Positions 7,508 through 17,785 of a DNA stretch of 64,000 nt are shown piece by piece. Source of the DNA: ChocPot-Mid sp043804925 (GTDB lineage: Bacteria > Bacteroidota > Ignavibacteria > Kapaibacteriales > UBA2268). The position numbers and the translations under genes are program-made. The notes beneath the pieces are model-generated. The model was not told the DNA's origin. It did no database searches and saw nothing but the letters and a program-made list of their open reading frames with translations. Positions within the stretch are counted from its first letter, which is position 1. Every line of letters begins with the position of its first letter. The stretch lies in contig JAZDIP010000002.1 of assembly GCA_043804925.1 (NCBI GenBank), positions 3,525 to 67,524 on the forward strand, written 5' to 3'.

Positions 7508-9637
7508 TTATCTTACAACCAACATCTTAACTGTCTCAACAAATCCATTTGTACGAAGTGTGCAAAAATATACTCCCGCGGGCAATATACTTGAATCGAA
7601 ATCTATGCTGTTTTGTCCGGAATCTAAGTATCCGTTGTACAATTCTTCTATCTGCTGACCCAAATAATCATATATGACTAATTTGATATTACCGGGAGAA
7701 TCAAGATTGAAACTGATGTTTGTTTTTTCTGTTGTGGGGTTGGGATAACAAGATATCAATTCATTTTTGCCGATTGTTTTTTCCTCAGTATAAGTTTCAT
7801 CATCAATCAATACTCCAATACCACCCCAATAAGTTCCAATCCATTTGTTACCAGTGCTATCTAATGCAATATAAGTAACAAGATCATGAGGTAGACCGGA
7901 ATTGGATGATCTAAACATTGTCCAATTCTGTCCATCATATTTTCCTAATGCTGTTCCATCATTTGCAAACCATTTATTGTCGTATTTATCTATTACTATT
8001 TGCTTAACATCATTGTTATAAAATTGTAGGTTCCCCGGGTTATAAATTGTCCAATTCTGTCCATCATATTTTGCCATACCATCACTTGTACCTACCCATT
8101 TATTATCATTTTTATCAATTGTAATACATTGAACAAATTTACTTGGTAAACTGGTGTTGGTATTATCATATAATGTCCATGATTGATTATTATATTTTAT
8201 AATTCCTCCCGGATCCAGGCCAATCCATTTATTATCATACTTATCTATTGTAATACAACTTACTGAGTAGTAAGAAGTAACACTATCGGGGATATAGTAA
8301 AGTGACCAATTCCGTCCATCATATTTTGCTATCCCTTTTGGTATTCCTATCCAATAATTGTCATTACTGTCAATAGTAAAACCTCCAATCTGAAAATTTG
8401 GTAATCCTATGTCTGGAATATCAGACAAAGACCAATTCTGTCCATCAAACTTAACCATTCCCTTATATGTTCCAATCCATTTATTATTGTTTTTGTCAAT
8501 TGTAATTGAAAAAACATAATTATGTGGTAATAAGGAGTTTTGGGTATTATAAACAATCCAGCTTTCTCCATCGAAAACAGAAACACCGTCATAAGTTCCA
8601 ATCCATTTATTATTGTTTTTATCTACTGTAATACATGTAATCCAGTTATTACTTAACTTGGAATTTGACAAATCAAAAGATTTAAATTTTTGCTCATCAA
8701 AGGTAAATAATCCTTCGCTATTTCCAATCCATTTATTATTCTCATTATCAATAGCTATACATTTGATGTAATTACTGGTTAAATTTGAATTATTTGTATC
8801 GAATATCATCCAACTTTCCCCGTCAAACTTAACCAGACCGGTGTCTTTTGTCCCAATCCAAATAATTTTATTTTTATCAATTTCAATACTTGTTATCTCT
8901 TTGTTCATGATACACGAATTTAAGGAATCGTATACTACCCAATTTTCACCGTCGAATCTAACTAAACCTTTATAAGTTCCAATCCAAATATTCTTTTCAT
9001 CTTCAATTGTAATATTAGTAATTCCGTTATATATCAATCCTGAATTTGATGTATCATATATTGTCCAATCATTCCCCAAAATTTTAACTAAACCTCCATC
9101 AGTTCCTATCCAGATATTATTATTGATGTCGCAGGAAATACAATTAATATAAAGACCTGGCAACTGAGAATTTTCGAAATTATACTGACTATAGTTTTTT
9201 CCATCGAATTTTATTAGGCCGTGTTCCCAAATTCCAAACCAAATATTCCCATTATTATCCTTATTAATACAAGTAATTTCATGAAGGAAAAAATCAGGAA
9301 ATAATTCGAATGATGTCCAACTTTGTCCATCAAATTTTGCTACTTTAGTGTTTTGAGTCCCTACCCATTTATTTCCGTCACTATCTATACTTAGGCATGT
9401 TATTATATTATAAGGCAAACCTGAATTAGCATTATTATAAAAAGTCTTTTCTTTATTTGAAATGTTCATTTTAACAAGACCTGTATTAGTTGCTATCCAT
9501 AAATATTCTCCTTCTTCTTCGATTGCATTTACATTGGAACAATGTGTATATTGAATCCATTCTTCTCCGGATTTTAATTCGTTTGAAAGAAACATTATTA
9601 CTAAAACCAAAAAAAATAAAATATTCATGATTTTCAT
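7508..9637 (-). CDS. Secreted two-component-regulator-propeller (Reg_prop) repeat protein with T9SS sorting domain
   Basis: The 709-residue product has an N-terminal signal peptide and then about 13 repeats of roughly 43 residues, with the pattern ITIDKNNNKWIGTYDGVSVFDGESWIV. These are the blades of Reg_prop-type seven-bladed propellers, here without any kinase or DNA-binding part. It is thus a stand-alone surface protein rather than a hybrid sensor. The last ~75 residues (SCYPNPTTEKTNISF ... VETVKMLVVR) are a type A T9SS sorting signal. It is a close paralogue of the gene at 15421-17604, and their 3' ends are almost identical in DNA. An alternative start four codons downstream is possible. 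Function unknown; adhesion or carbohydrate binding is plausible. Confidence 0.87.
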   Translation of the reverse strand: MKIMNILFFLVLVIMFLSNELKSGEEWIQYTHCSNVNAIEEEGEYLWIATNTGLVKMNISNKEKTFYNNANSGLPYNIITCLSIDSDGNKWVGTQNTKVAKFDGQSWTSFELFPDFFLHEITCINKDNNGNIWFGIWEHGLIKFDGKNYSQYNFENSQLPGLYINCISCDINNNIWIGTDGGLVKILGNDWTIYDTSNSGLIYNGITNITIEDEKNIWIGTYKGLVRFDGENWVVYDSLNSCIMNKEITSIEIDKNKIIWIGTKDTGLVKFDGESWMIFDTNNSNLTSNYIKCIAIDNENNKWIGNSEGLFTFDEQKFKSFDLSNSKLSNNWITCITVDKNNNKWIGTYDGVSVFDGESWIVYNTQNSLLPHNYVFSITIDKNNNKWIGTYKGMVKFDGQNWSLSDIPDIGLPNFQIGGFTIDSNDNYWIGIPKGIAKYDGRNWSLYYIPDSVTSYYSVSCITIDKYDNKWIGLDPGGIIKYNNQSWTLYDNTNTSLPSKFVQCITIDKNDNKWVGTSDGMAKYDGQNWTIYNPGNLQFYNNDVKQIVIDKYDNKWFANDGTALGKYDGQNWTMFRSSNSGLPHDLVTYIALDSTGNKWIGTYWGGIGVLIDDETYTEEKTIGKNELISCYPNPTTEKTNISFNLDSPGNIKLVIYDYLGQQIEELYNGYLDSGQNSIDFDSSILPAGVYFCTLRTNGFVETVKMLVVR

Positions 9638-9667
9638 AGTACTTCCATTAATATAAAATTGGGATTA

Positions 9668-12433
9668 TCATTTTATCAATATCAACTTCACTGTCTCAAC
9701 AAATCCATTTGTACGAAGTGTGCAAAAATATATACCGGATGGAAGTTCACTTGCATCGAAATCTATGCTATGCTGTCCGGAATCCGTTAACTCCTCGGAC
9801 AGCAATCTTGCTACTTCTGTACCCATTATGTCAGTAACAATTATACTAATCTCACCAGGACTGTTTATGGCATACCTGATATTAGTTGTTCCTGTAAAAG
9901 GATTAGGGTAAATAGAAAATAATAAGAAATTTTTCTCATCTTTTACTTTTTCCCAAGCTTCAACATCAAAATCCACAAAATCTGTCACTATAACATAATT
10001 TTCATAAACCTCAGTGGTATCATTTTGTTCAGTGATACCGATAAACTTCATTTTATAAATCCCATTTTGTACTTTAGTATCAATATAAAAAGAATATTGG
10101 CAATAATCATTACCATTATAAACAACGGTATCATATTTATTTAGCATATTGTTTTCTATCAATATTGTTCCTGGGATATTTAGTTTCTCAGAATTTACTA
10201 TTTTTAAAAGATAACTTACGGTTGTGTCTGTTCGAAACAAATAATCATCATCTTTTTGGTTAACAATTTGTATATCTTTTAAGAAAGGTTCAAACGTTAA
10301 TTTCTGTTCCTTTGTGGTACTTCTATAGTATCCATCTTTGTCAGAAAAGTAGTATAATAAAAAATCAATTTGACCATTTATCCAATACTTTTCTGTACTA
10401 AAAGTGTAATAAGATATTCCTTGATCATTCGCTCTGATTGTGTCATAAGTGTTTGTTAATGAATTTAGTACATATACATCAGCTCCATCAACAGGATTAC
10501 CGTCATTATCAGTTACGGAAAAATAACAAGACCATATTTCATTACTATTAATAATTACTTCTTCAAAAGAAATTTGAGTTTGGAGAAAATTCAAACTATC
10601 AACATTCGCATAATGAACCTCTTTACCCTGAGCGATAAGATTCCCATTTCCGTGTGCAAAAAAAGATTTCTCTCTGCAATGATTGAGATTAGAATTAATT
10701 TTTATCCATGTGAGTCCTTGATCCTTAGAAAACAACAATTCTTCATCTGTTGATGCATACAGAAAGCCATTATCATCTACATACACTGCATACACAGCCT
10801 CATTTTTTAAAGAGAATAATACTGCTTCATTGTAATGAAGTTTCAATATGTAAATACCCTTATTAGTTGAAATATAAATCGTACTATCTTTAGAAATAGA
10901 ATAGTTGTATATCCTCTCAATATATTGACTGACATTGAAAGTCTTGATAATATTCATAGTAGTATCCAAAAGAACCATCTCATCATCGTTGAATCCGAAA
11001 AATAATCCATTTGATAGCATAGTCATTTGATATCCATAATGATCTATTTTTACAAAGGAATCGATTGCACTTCTTGCATAGTAATAATTTAGACCATGCT
11101 GGCAAATTATACCTCCTGTTTCTAAAGTTTGAACATCATTTATATATTGATACAATGTATTGGGAATACCTTTTTCTATAACCCTCCAACTGCTTCCTTT
11201 GTCACTTGTATAAGCTATTTTATTACCATCCGTATATACTAACTGACCAATTGAATTCACATCATATTTTTTAACATAAGGAAGTTCAGCACTCAATTTT
11301 AGTCCCCCCCATGTTCTGCCTCTATCATTGGATGTAAAAATATTAATTGCATAATCATACGCAAATAATTCACCATCTGCTTCCTGTATATCCCAGAAAT
11401 AAAAGTCACTTTCAGTATTTATTTGAAGTGGTGTCCACGTTTTACCTTTATCAGATGATTTTATCAAACTATGATTATTATCTCCAGCGTATAGATTCCC
11501 CAAACTATCTAAAGCAAATCCCCTAATTATATTATAATACCCTAAGATTTGATCAGCAGCTTTTATCCAGGACAAACCATTGTTTGAGGAATAAAAAATT
11601 GCAGTGTAATCGGGATAATATATATCATCTTTGTACGAATAAAATTCATTGCCCTCACGAATACCATCCCTTTGTGATGGAAGATCTTCAATCAAAGTAT
11701 CTTGCTCAAAATTATAAAGGCTAACATAATTATTATTGAAGATAGTGTCAGTATTAACAGCCCAAAGATTGTTGTTGATAACTTTGACAGAAGATATTGG
11801 TATATCAGTTCCGGGAATAGTAGAAAGCTCATTCCATGTATCCCCATAGTCTGTAGAGTGATATACAAGATTCCGCTTTCCTCCCCTAACATTGTAAATT
11901 CTTTCTAAAGATATTATAATACCGAAATCACAATCAAATGATATATATCTAATTCCGTAATATGGATGATAAGGGCTATAAATACATTTCTCTTGAACTT
12001 GAAATTCATTGGTATTCAATAAAGAATATAGACTTGCACCAGACTGAATTATCATTTCAGAATCACAGTTTGATATTTTGTCAAAGGAATTAACTCCAGT
12101 AAAATATGTTTTAGCATAATTTTCATTTTTAGGGAGTCTTAGAAAATATCTCCAATAGAAAGAATATAGATTACCTGATTTATCTGTATTCAAATTTTGA
12201 AAATACCTACTGGTAAAACTATTATTATCTAATAAAATACTATTCCATGTATTCCCTCCATCTGAACTTTTAAAAAGCTCGTAAAAATTTGTAGCATAAA
12301 TATTATTATATCCATCAACTATTATTTCAAGAATGCCTGTTTTTTTTGATAGCCCTTCTGCAGGTGTCCACAAGTCATTAGCAAAGTTTGTTGATGTCAG
12401 CAAAACAAACAAAAGCAAAATTATTTTCTTCAT
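9668..12433 (-). CDS. Large secreted sortilin/BNR-like propeller protein with T9SS sorting domain
   Basis: The 921-residue product has a signal peptide (MKKIILLLFVLLTSTNFAND) and many Asp-box type repeats (SSDGGNTWNSI, STDYGDTWNEL, SNDRGRTWGGL, TSDKGSSWRVI), suggesting one or two beta-propellers over residues ~25-600. About residues 620-830 look like Ig-like domains, with the phrase DNDGNPVDGADVYV typical of a carboxypeptidase-regulatory or Big-type fold. The C-terminal ~80 residues (IYPNPFTGTTNIRYA ... VETVKLILIK) are a T9SS sorting domain. It lies 30 bases downstream of the 12464-15349 gene on the same strand, so co-transcription is likely. No catalytic motif seen. Confidence 0.85.
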   Translation of the reverse strand: MKKIILLLFVLLTSTNFANDLWTPAEGLSKKTGILEIIVDGYNNIYATNFYELFKSSDGGNTWNSILLDNNSFTSRYFQNLNTDKSGNLYSFYWRYFLRLPKNENYAKTYFTGVNSFDKISNCDSEMIIQSGASLYSLLNTNEFQVQEKCIYSPYHPYYGIRYISFDCDFGIIISLERIYNVRGGKRNLVYHSTDYGDTWNELSTIPGTDIPISSVKVINNNLWAVNTDTIFNNNYVSLYNFEQDTLIEDLPSQRDGIREGNEFYSYKDDIYYPDYTAIFYSSNNGLSWIKAADQILGYYNIIRGFALDSLGNLYAGDNNHSLIKSSDKGKTWTPLQINTESDFYFWDIQEADGELFAYDYAINIFTSNDRGRTWGGLKLSAELPYVKKYDVNSIGQLVYTDGNKIAYTSDKGSSWRVIEKGIPNTLYQYINDVQTLETGGIICQHGLNYYYARSAIDSFVKIDHYGYQMTMLSNGLFFGFNDDEMVLLDTTMNIIKTFNVSQYIERIYNYSISKDSTIYISTNKGIYILKLHYNEAVLFSLKNEAVYAVYVDDNGFLYASTDEELLFSKDQGLTWIKINSNLNHCREKSFFAHGNGNLIAQGKEVHYANVDSLNFLQTQISFEEVIINSNEIWSCYFSVTDNDGNPVDGADVYVLNSLTNTYDTIRANDQGISYYTFSTEKYWINGQIDFLLYYFSDKDGYYRSTTKEQKLTFEPFLKDIQIVNQKDDDYLFRTDTTVSYLLKIVNSEKLNIPGTILIENNMLNKYDTVVYNGNDYCQYSFYIDTKVQNGIYKMKFIGITEQNDTTEVYENYVIVTDFVDFDVEAWEKVKDEKNFLLFSIYPNPFTGTTNIRYAINSPGEISIIVTDIMGTEVARLLSEELTDSGQHSIDFDASELPSGIYFCTLRTNGFVETVKLILIK

Positions 12434-12463
12434 CTTTTTCCCAAGAAATATTAGTAATATTAA

Positions 12464-15349
12464 TCACTTCACCACAACCATCTTAACAGTTTCAACAAAT
12501 CCATCTGCACGAAGTGTGCAGAAATATACTCCGGGGGGCAATATACTTGAATCGAACTCAATGCTGTGCCTGCCGGCTGTTAAATATTCCATATCAAGCG
12601 GCTTTAATACTTCTACTCCCATTAAATCTGTAATTGACATACTTAAAAAATCCGATTTATTTAAAGTATAATAAATGGTAGCATTCCCCGAAAAAGGATT
12701 TGGAATAACAGATATATTTTTACCATTGTTAATCATATCATCAATTCCAACCGGGTCAAATGCGTAAGGTTCTGAAATATTTTTGCATCCATGTTCATCA
12801 GTTATCTCAACAGTATAATCCCCCTTGGTCTTAGGTTCCCAATCAAGATATTGTTTATTAGCTCCTTCAAGTCTCTTTAGGTCCAGATACCATTGATACG
12901 AAACTGCCTGTGCGAGAGTGAAGAGCCCGTTATTTTCTTCTTCTATAATTGGTTTTTCAGGTAAGGGGTGAACGATAATCGTATCTACTGCTGAATTGGA
13001 ACAACCGTTCTCATCGGTATAACTGTAAGTTATAATATGTTCACCAACTCCTGCAAGAGCCGGTGTGAATATATTATTTTCAATGCCTGTTCCCGAATAA
13101 TCTCCACCTAAGGGAAGTCCCCCTGTCAATTCAAACTGTTCTTCGTCAAAACATATTTCACTATTATTAATTGCAAAACTGACAATAGGTGTTGGATTTA
13201 TAAGAATATTCTCAACTAATGAATCAACATAATTCTTTTCTTCAATTCTAAAAATAATTTTTACAATTCCAGTACCCGGTTCACTCCATACAATATCAAC
13301 AGAATTTTGCTCTGCACCTGCAGATAAATCACCGCCTTCAACAAACCATTCCTTTAGTATCAGACTGTTATTGGTAGTAGTATATCTTTCCGTTCCATTT
13401 TCGCATGTATTAATTTTCCCTGTTACGTAAGGAAATTGTTTTTCTGTAATAATTACCTGAATAGTAATTGAATCCGAACAAGAGGTTTCCTCATTAGTTT
13501 GAACTAATGTCAAAAAACCTGTTTCCATGTCAGTCCATTTAACATTGACAGAATCTTTTGTCGAAGAACCAATTATTTCACCACCTGTTATACTCCAATG
13601 ATTAGTTATTTCCTCATTTATTTGTGATTTATAAATGTTTGATGAATCCTTTACAACAAACTCAGCACCGATAATATTTGGCATTGGTTTGGCATTGACA
13701 GACACATTGTAAAAAGCAGTGTCATTGCATCCCGAAACATCAATTGTTTCAATAAGCTGTAATTTACCTTCAGCAGCATCGCCCCACTCAACGATAATCA
13801 ATGTATCGGAATCGCTTCCGATTATATCACCTGCTTCAGCAACCCATTTATACGAATGTCCGGCAATATAAGTACATGTATAAAGAGCTCTTGTATTCTC
13901 ACAAATTGAATTAGTTCCGGAAATTTGAGGTTCGGGTTTCTGATATATTGTGACAAGAATTGTATCAGAGCTTTTACACCCTGTTGCTATGTAGGTCTGC
14001 TCAAGTATCAGCTTTCCGGCTCCTACCCCGAGCCAATGTATATTTACTGTTGATTGAGAAGAAGACCCATCAATACTCCCTCCTTCAACATACCAACTAT
14101 TTTGAATACCGGAAGTATTGTTTGCGCTGTACGTTTCATCCGAATTGGTGCATACATGTTCATTTCCGCTTATTGACGGAATGGGTAATGGATTTATAAT
14201 AAGATTGGATGCATTCTCAGTACCTGTTACAACAGGGTCTGTACTAATTACTCTTATTCTGTATCCTGTGCCTCCTGTCAGTGTTTTTGGCAGAACAACA
14301 TTTTCCAAAACTCCTGAACTTGTTCCCGGAAGAGTATCCAAATTAAGTGGATTTGAAAAACTTCCGTTTTCGTTGGATATTTGAGCAATGAATTTATTTC
14401 CGATGTTGAAAGTACCGGAGATTGTGAATGGTATATCTGTTATATTTCCTGCACAAAAGGGAGAACCGGAAATGCTTCCTGTCGTTATTGTTCTAGTAGG
14501 TGGTGCCTGCCCCCATCCTGCAAGTCTTGCCCAAAGGAACCAGCAGGCAATTCCTTTTTTTGTACAGTTAAGACTAACAGAGTGAGCACAACTCGAGCAG
14601 TATTGTGATATCTGTGTCAGCACATCTCCCGGATGATTTCCAAGCCAGTTATTTGCCCAGTTCCTCGTCCCTCCCTGTGGGTGGTTGTAGTCGCATGCAT
14701 CATTTGCATAATACTGCTGGAAATTTGTATCACAATCCGGTGTATATTTTTCAATGTCTGCAAAATCAAATAAAATTTTATTGTTATTATTGCAGTAATC
14801 GCGTATCTGCTGATTTGCATGGTAAAGACTGCCGTCCGGACCAAGTCCCTCGAGATGACCTGTCATATAAACAAATTTCACATTAGGATAATCGCTTTCC
14901 AGTTGTGTCATAGGTTCAAGATAATGTGTTGTGAGATTAACATCATTCACCTGACCGCACCATGACCAGATTATTACATTACAGGTCGGAAAATTATCCA
15001 GATATTCTCTTGTTTCAGCAACCCATGAGGTATAGCCGCAATCATGGTCGAGGTAACCGCTCCCATACCCGTCACCTTCAAACATGTGCAATTCACCGGC
15101 TCCTCCCGAATGGCTCCAGTTATACTTGCCATTTGTATAATATGATTCCAAAGCATCCATACCTGAAGCTAACTGACTTCCATGAGAAGTGTGTCCGTAA
15201 CCTATATGAAGATTTGCTTTGGCAGAGTCAATCCACTGGTCGGGAATGTCTGCAAGATTGATGCAATTATGGTCAATTATAATTGCAGAGTTGAGAAATG
15301 ATGTAACTAAGAAATAGAAAATCACTAATGTTCCGGTAAATATTTTCAT
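12464..15349 (-). CDS. Secreted multidomain protein: uncharacterised HTSHGSQ domain, PKD-like/Ig-like repeats, T9SS domain
   Basis: The 961-residue product begins with a signal peptide. An N-terminal domain of about 250 residues carries GYGHTSHGSQ, VIIWSWCGQV and FVYMTGHLEG. This conserved set of His, Ser, Cys and Trp residues looks like a hydrolase active site but belongs to no family I can name with confidence; an SGNH-like esterase fold is a guess. At least four PKD-like modules follow, with repeats of the type ISGxxxxCxxxxxxYT and VxWxxxGxGxL. After these come a C-terminal Ig-like stretch (ALAGVGEHIITYSYTD) and a T9SS sorting domain ending VETVKMVVVK. It should be surface-exposed. The modular build suggests an adhesin or an enzyme on a stalk. 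Confidence 0.82.
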   Translation of the reverse strand: MKIFTGTLVIFYFLVTSFLNSAIIIDHNCINLADIPDQWIDSAKANLHIGYGHTSHGSQLASGMDALESYYTNGKYNWSHSGGAGELHMFEGDGYGSGYLDHDCGYTSWVAETREYLDNFPTCNVIIWSWCGQVNDVNLTTHYLEPMTQLESDYPNVKFVYMTGHLEGLGPDGSLYHANQQIRDYCNNNNKILFDFADIEKYTPDCDTNFQQYYANDACDYNHPQGGTRNWANNWLGNHPGDVLTQISQYCSSCAHSVSLNCTKKGIACWFLWARLAGWGQAPPTRTITTGSISGSPFCAGNITDIPFTISGTFNIGNKFIAQISNENGSFSNPLNLDTLPGTSSGVLENVVLPKTLTGGTGYRIRVISTDPVVTGTENASNLIINPLPIPSISGNEHVCTNSDETYSANNTSGIQNSWYVEGGSIDGSSSQSTVNIHWLGVGAGKLILEQTYIATGCKSSDTILVTIYQKPEPQISGTNSICENTRALYTCTYIAGHSYKWVAEAGDIIGSDSDTLIIVEWGDAAEGKLQLIETIDVSGCNDTAFYNVSVNAKPMPNIIGAEFVVKDSSNIYKSQINEEITNHWSITGGEIIGSSTKDSVNVKWTDMETGFLTLVQTNEETSCSDSITIQVIITEKQFPYVTGKINTCENGTERYTTTNNSLILKEWFVEGGDLSAGAEQNSVDIVWSEPGTGIVKIIFRIEEKNYVDSLVENILINPTPIVSFAINNSEICFDEEQFELTGGLPLGGDYSGTGIENNIFTPALAGVGEHIITYSYTDENGCSNSAVDTIIVHPLPEKPIIEEENNGLFTLAQAVSYQWYLDLKRLEGANKQYLDWEPKTKGDYTVEITDEHGCKNISEPYAFDPVGIDDMINNGKNISVIPNPFSGNATIYYTLNKSDFLSMSITDLMGVEVLKPLDMEYLTAGRHSIEFDSSILPPGVYFCTLRADGFVETVKMVVVK

Positions 15350-15420
15350 AATTGCCTCCAGATTAATATATAGAAACGAATTTAAATAAATTGCCGGATA
15401 ATACCAAAATTATTTTTAAT

Positions 15421-17604
15421 TTATTTTACCACCACCAACTTCACTGTCTCAATAAATCCATTTGTACGGAGTGTGCAGAAATATATTCCGGAAGGTAATA
15501 TACTTGAATCGAAACCTATGCTGTTTTGTCCGGAATCTAAGTATCCGTTGTACAATTCTTCTATCTGCTGACCCAAATAATCATATATGACTAATTTGAT
15601 ATTATCGGGAGAATCAAGATTGAATGTAATTCTTGCTTTTTCTGAAAATGGATTGGGAGATATTGAAATTGTAACATTAATTGATTTAACCTTTTGCTTA
15701 ACAGAAGTTTCATCTGCAAGTAGAACTCCAATCCCTCCTGAAGTTCCAAACCACTTATTACCATCTTTATCTATAGCTATGGAATGAATTTCATTATCTG
15801 GTAAACCGGAATTTGATGCATTATATACTATCCAATCATTCCCATTGAACTTAGCAACACCATAACTATCAGTTCCAAACCATTTATTTCCTTTTTCATC
15901 AATTGCTATACAGAGTATATTATTATCGGGTAATTCTGAATTGTACGTTTGTAATATAGTCCAATTTTCTGTAAGATTTTTATCATAATAATTTACGATT
16001 CCCCTACTCATTCCGAACCATTTACTTTCATCTAAATCAAAGACTATAGCATTGTATAATTCACCTGGCAATATAGAATTTGAAGAATTGTACTCTGTCC
16101 AGTTATTATTATCATATTTTGATATTCCTCCATAATAATATCCTGTACCAATCCACTTATTTCCCTCTTTATCTATTGCAATTACGGTAACATAGTTATC
16201 TTGTATACCTGAATTTCCACTGTGATATTTTGTCCAATTAACTCCATTAAATCTAGCGGCACCTTTTCCTGTAGAATAATTACTCCCTGTCCCAATCCAA
16301 ATCGAATTATCAATATCTACTGCAATAGACTTAATAGAATCCCAAGGTAACTCCGAATTTGATGCATTATAAACTTTCCAGTTAGAATTATCATATTTTC
16401 CAATACCTTTTCCAGCAGTTCCAAACCACTTATTCCCCAAGCTGTCTATTGCAATGACGTTTACATTATCTTCAGGAATTCCCGAGTTATTTGTATTAAA
16501 TACAGACCAAATTCCTTTATTATACTTCGCAGAACCTTGAATAGTGCCAAACCATAGATTATTTTCTTTATCATGCACAATAGATTTTACCAAATTATCA
16601 GGTATGCCGGAATTTGATGTTGGATAATGATTACAACTCTCATCATTATATTTTGCTAATCCGTTTCCTGAAGTTGCAAACCACTTATTACCATCATTAT
16701 CTATAATTATTTCATTTATATTATTTTCCCATGCTTCTGTAAATCCAGTATTAATTAATGTCCAATTAAAACTATCATATTTATATACTCTACCATATTT
16801 TGTTCCACACCACATATTTCCAGCATCGTCAAAAGTTATAGATTTGACACTATTTGAAGATTTAAATAATAAACCAGAATTTGTTGTATCAAATTCAATC
16901 CAATTATTCCCATCAAATTTTACCAATTTCCTTGATATGCTAAACCATTTATTACCTTCATTATCAATAGCAATAGCATTAACTTCATATCTAAGCAAAT
17001 CTGTTGTATCTCTATTATAAAATGTCCATGTTGTATCCTCTAATTTTGCAACACCAAAGTTCCAAGCTATTCCAAACCATTTAATTCCTTTTTCATCAAT
17101 AGCTATTGCAGTAATGATATAACCTGGGAAAGCTGAATTAGTATCATTATAAACTCTCCAGTTGTTCCCATCGTATTTCGTTACACCTTCTCCACAGCCC
17201 ATCCATAGATTATCATTTTTATCAATTGCCATTACTGATATATTGTTTGAAGGAATTTCAGAGTTTGAGGTATTATATACCTGCCATAATGCTCCATCGA
17301 ACTTCAATAGTCCACCACCATGGGTACCAATCCATTTATTCCCTTTTGAGTCAATAACAATTTCAGAAATTCTATTATAAGTCAGGCCTGAATTAGCACT
17401 ATTATAGAAAATATTATCTCCACTTTCTTTATCTAATTTAACTAATCCACCATTAGTCCCTACCCATAAATAATTACCTTCTTCAGCAATTGCCGTTATA
17501 TAATTGCCATTAGTATATTGAATCCATTCTTCCGGAAACAAATAAGAAATCTTGAGTAAAAATATTACTATTAATAATCCAAGTTTTATTATAATTATTT
17601 TCAT
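15421..17604 (-). CDS. Secreted Reg_prop propeller-repeat protein with T9SS sorting domain (paralogue of 7508-9637)
   Basis: The 727-residue product has a signal peptide, then about 14 blades of the form IAIDKEGNKWFGTxxGVAKFNGNNWxVYNxSNSGLP, and a type A T9SS sorting domain at the C-terminus. Its last ~75 residues differ from the gene at 7508 at only a handful of positions. The DNA there is close to identical over about 100 bases, while the blades are much more diverged. That fits gene conversion or copying of the sorting-tail module. There is no enzymatic domain. It is the first gene of the minus-strand run 17604 to 6439. Confidence 0.87.
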   Translation of the reverse strand: MKIIIIKLGLLIVIFLLKISYLFPEEWIQYTNGNYITAIAEEGNYLWVGTNGGLVKLDKESGDNIFYNSANSGLTYNRISEIVIDSKGNKWIGTHGGGLLKFDGALWQVYNTSNSEIPSNNISVMAIDKNDNLWMGCGEGVTKYDGNNWRVYNDTNSAFPGYIITAIAIDEKGIKWFGIAWNFGVAKLEDTTWTFYNRDTTDLLRYEVNAIAIDNEGNKWFSISRKLVKFDGNNWIEFDTTNSGLLFKSSNSVKSITFDDAGNMWCGTKYGRVYKYDSFNWTLINTGFTEAWENNINEIIIDNDGNKWFATSGNGLAKYNDESCNHYPTSNSGIPDNLVKSIVHDKENNLWFGTIQGSAKYNKGIWSVFNTNNSGIPEDNVNVIAIDSLGNKWFGTAGKGIGKYDNSNWKVYNASNSELPWDSIKSIAVDIDNSIWIGTGSNYSTGKGAARFNGVNWTKYHSGNSGIQDNYVTVIAIDKEGNKWIGTGYYYGGISKYDNNNWTEYNSSNSILPGELYNAIVFDLDESKWFGMSRGIVNYYDKNLTENWTILQTYNSELPDNNILCIAIDEKGNKWFGTDSYGVAKFNGNDWIVYNASNSGLPDNEIHSIAIDKDGNKWFGTSGGIGVLLADETSVKQKVKSINVTISISPNPFSEKARITFNLDSPDNIKLVIYDYLGQQIEELYNGYLDSGQNSIGFDSSILPSGIYFCTLRTNGFIETVKLVVVK

Positions 17605-17659
17605 TTAAGTACTTCTTTTCTTTTTAAGACACATTAGAAAATTAAAGGTCTCATAAAAT

Positions 17660-17785
17660 CTACCTTACCACCACCATCTTCACTGTCTCGACAAATCCAT
17701 CAGCACGAAGGGTGCAGAAATAATTCCCTGGAACAAGATTACTTGAATCATAATCACGGTTGTATTGCCTTTGGTCAATAAATAA
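17660..17785 (-). pseudogene. Decayed T9SS C-terminal sorting domain after the 17786-18880 gene
   Basis: Directly past the stop of the upstream gene the reverse strand reads, in the same frame, DYDSSNLVPGNYFCTLRADG and then FVETVKMVVVR before a TAG. This is the final ~30 residues of a T9SS tail like those of the neighbouring genes. Just before it, KHGYDYLLTKGNTT, which also looks like sorting-domain sequence, reads in another frame. At least one frameshift therefore separates the pieces, and a TGA separates them from the lipoprotein. It is a remnant, not expressed as a tail. Confidence 0.8.

Noticed and set aside
14118..14886. Several plus-strand frames of 65-93 codons opposite the PKD-like gene
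   Set aside because: All lie wholly inside the 12464-15349 gene on the other strand, overlap one another and lack ribosome sites.
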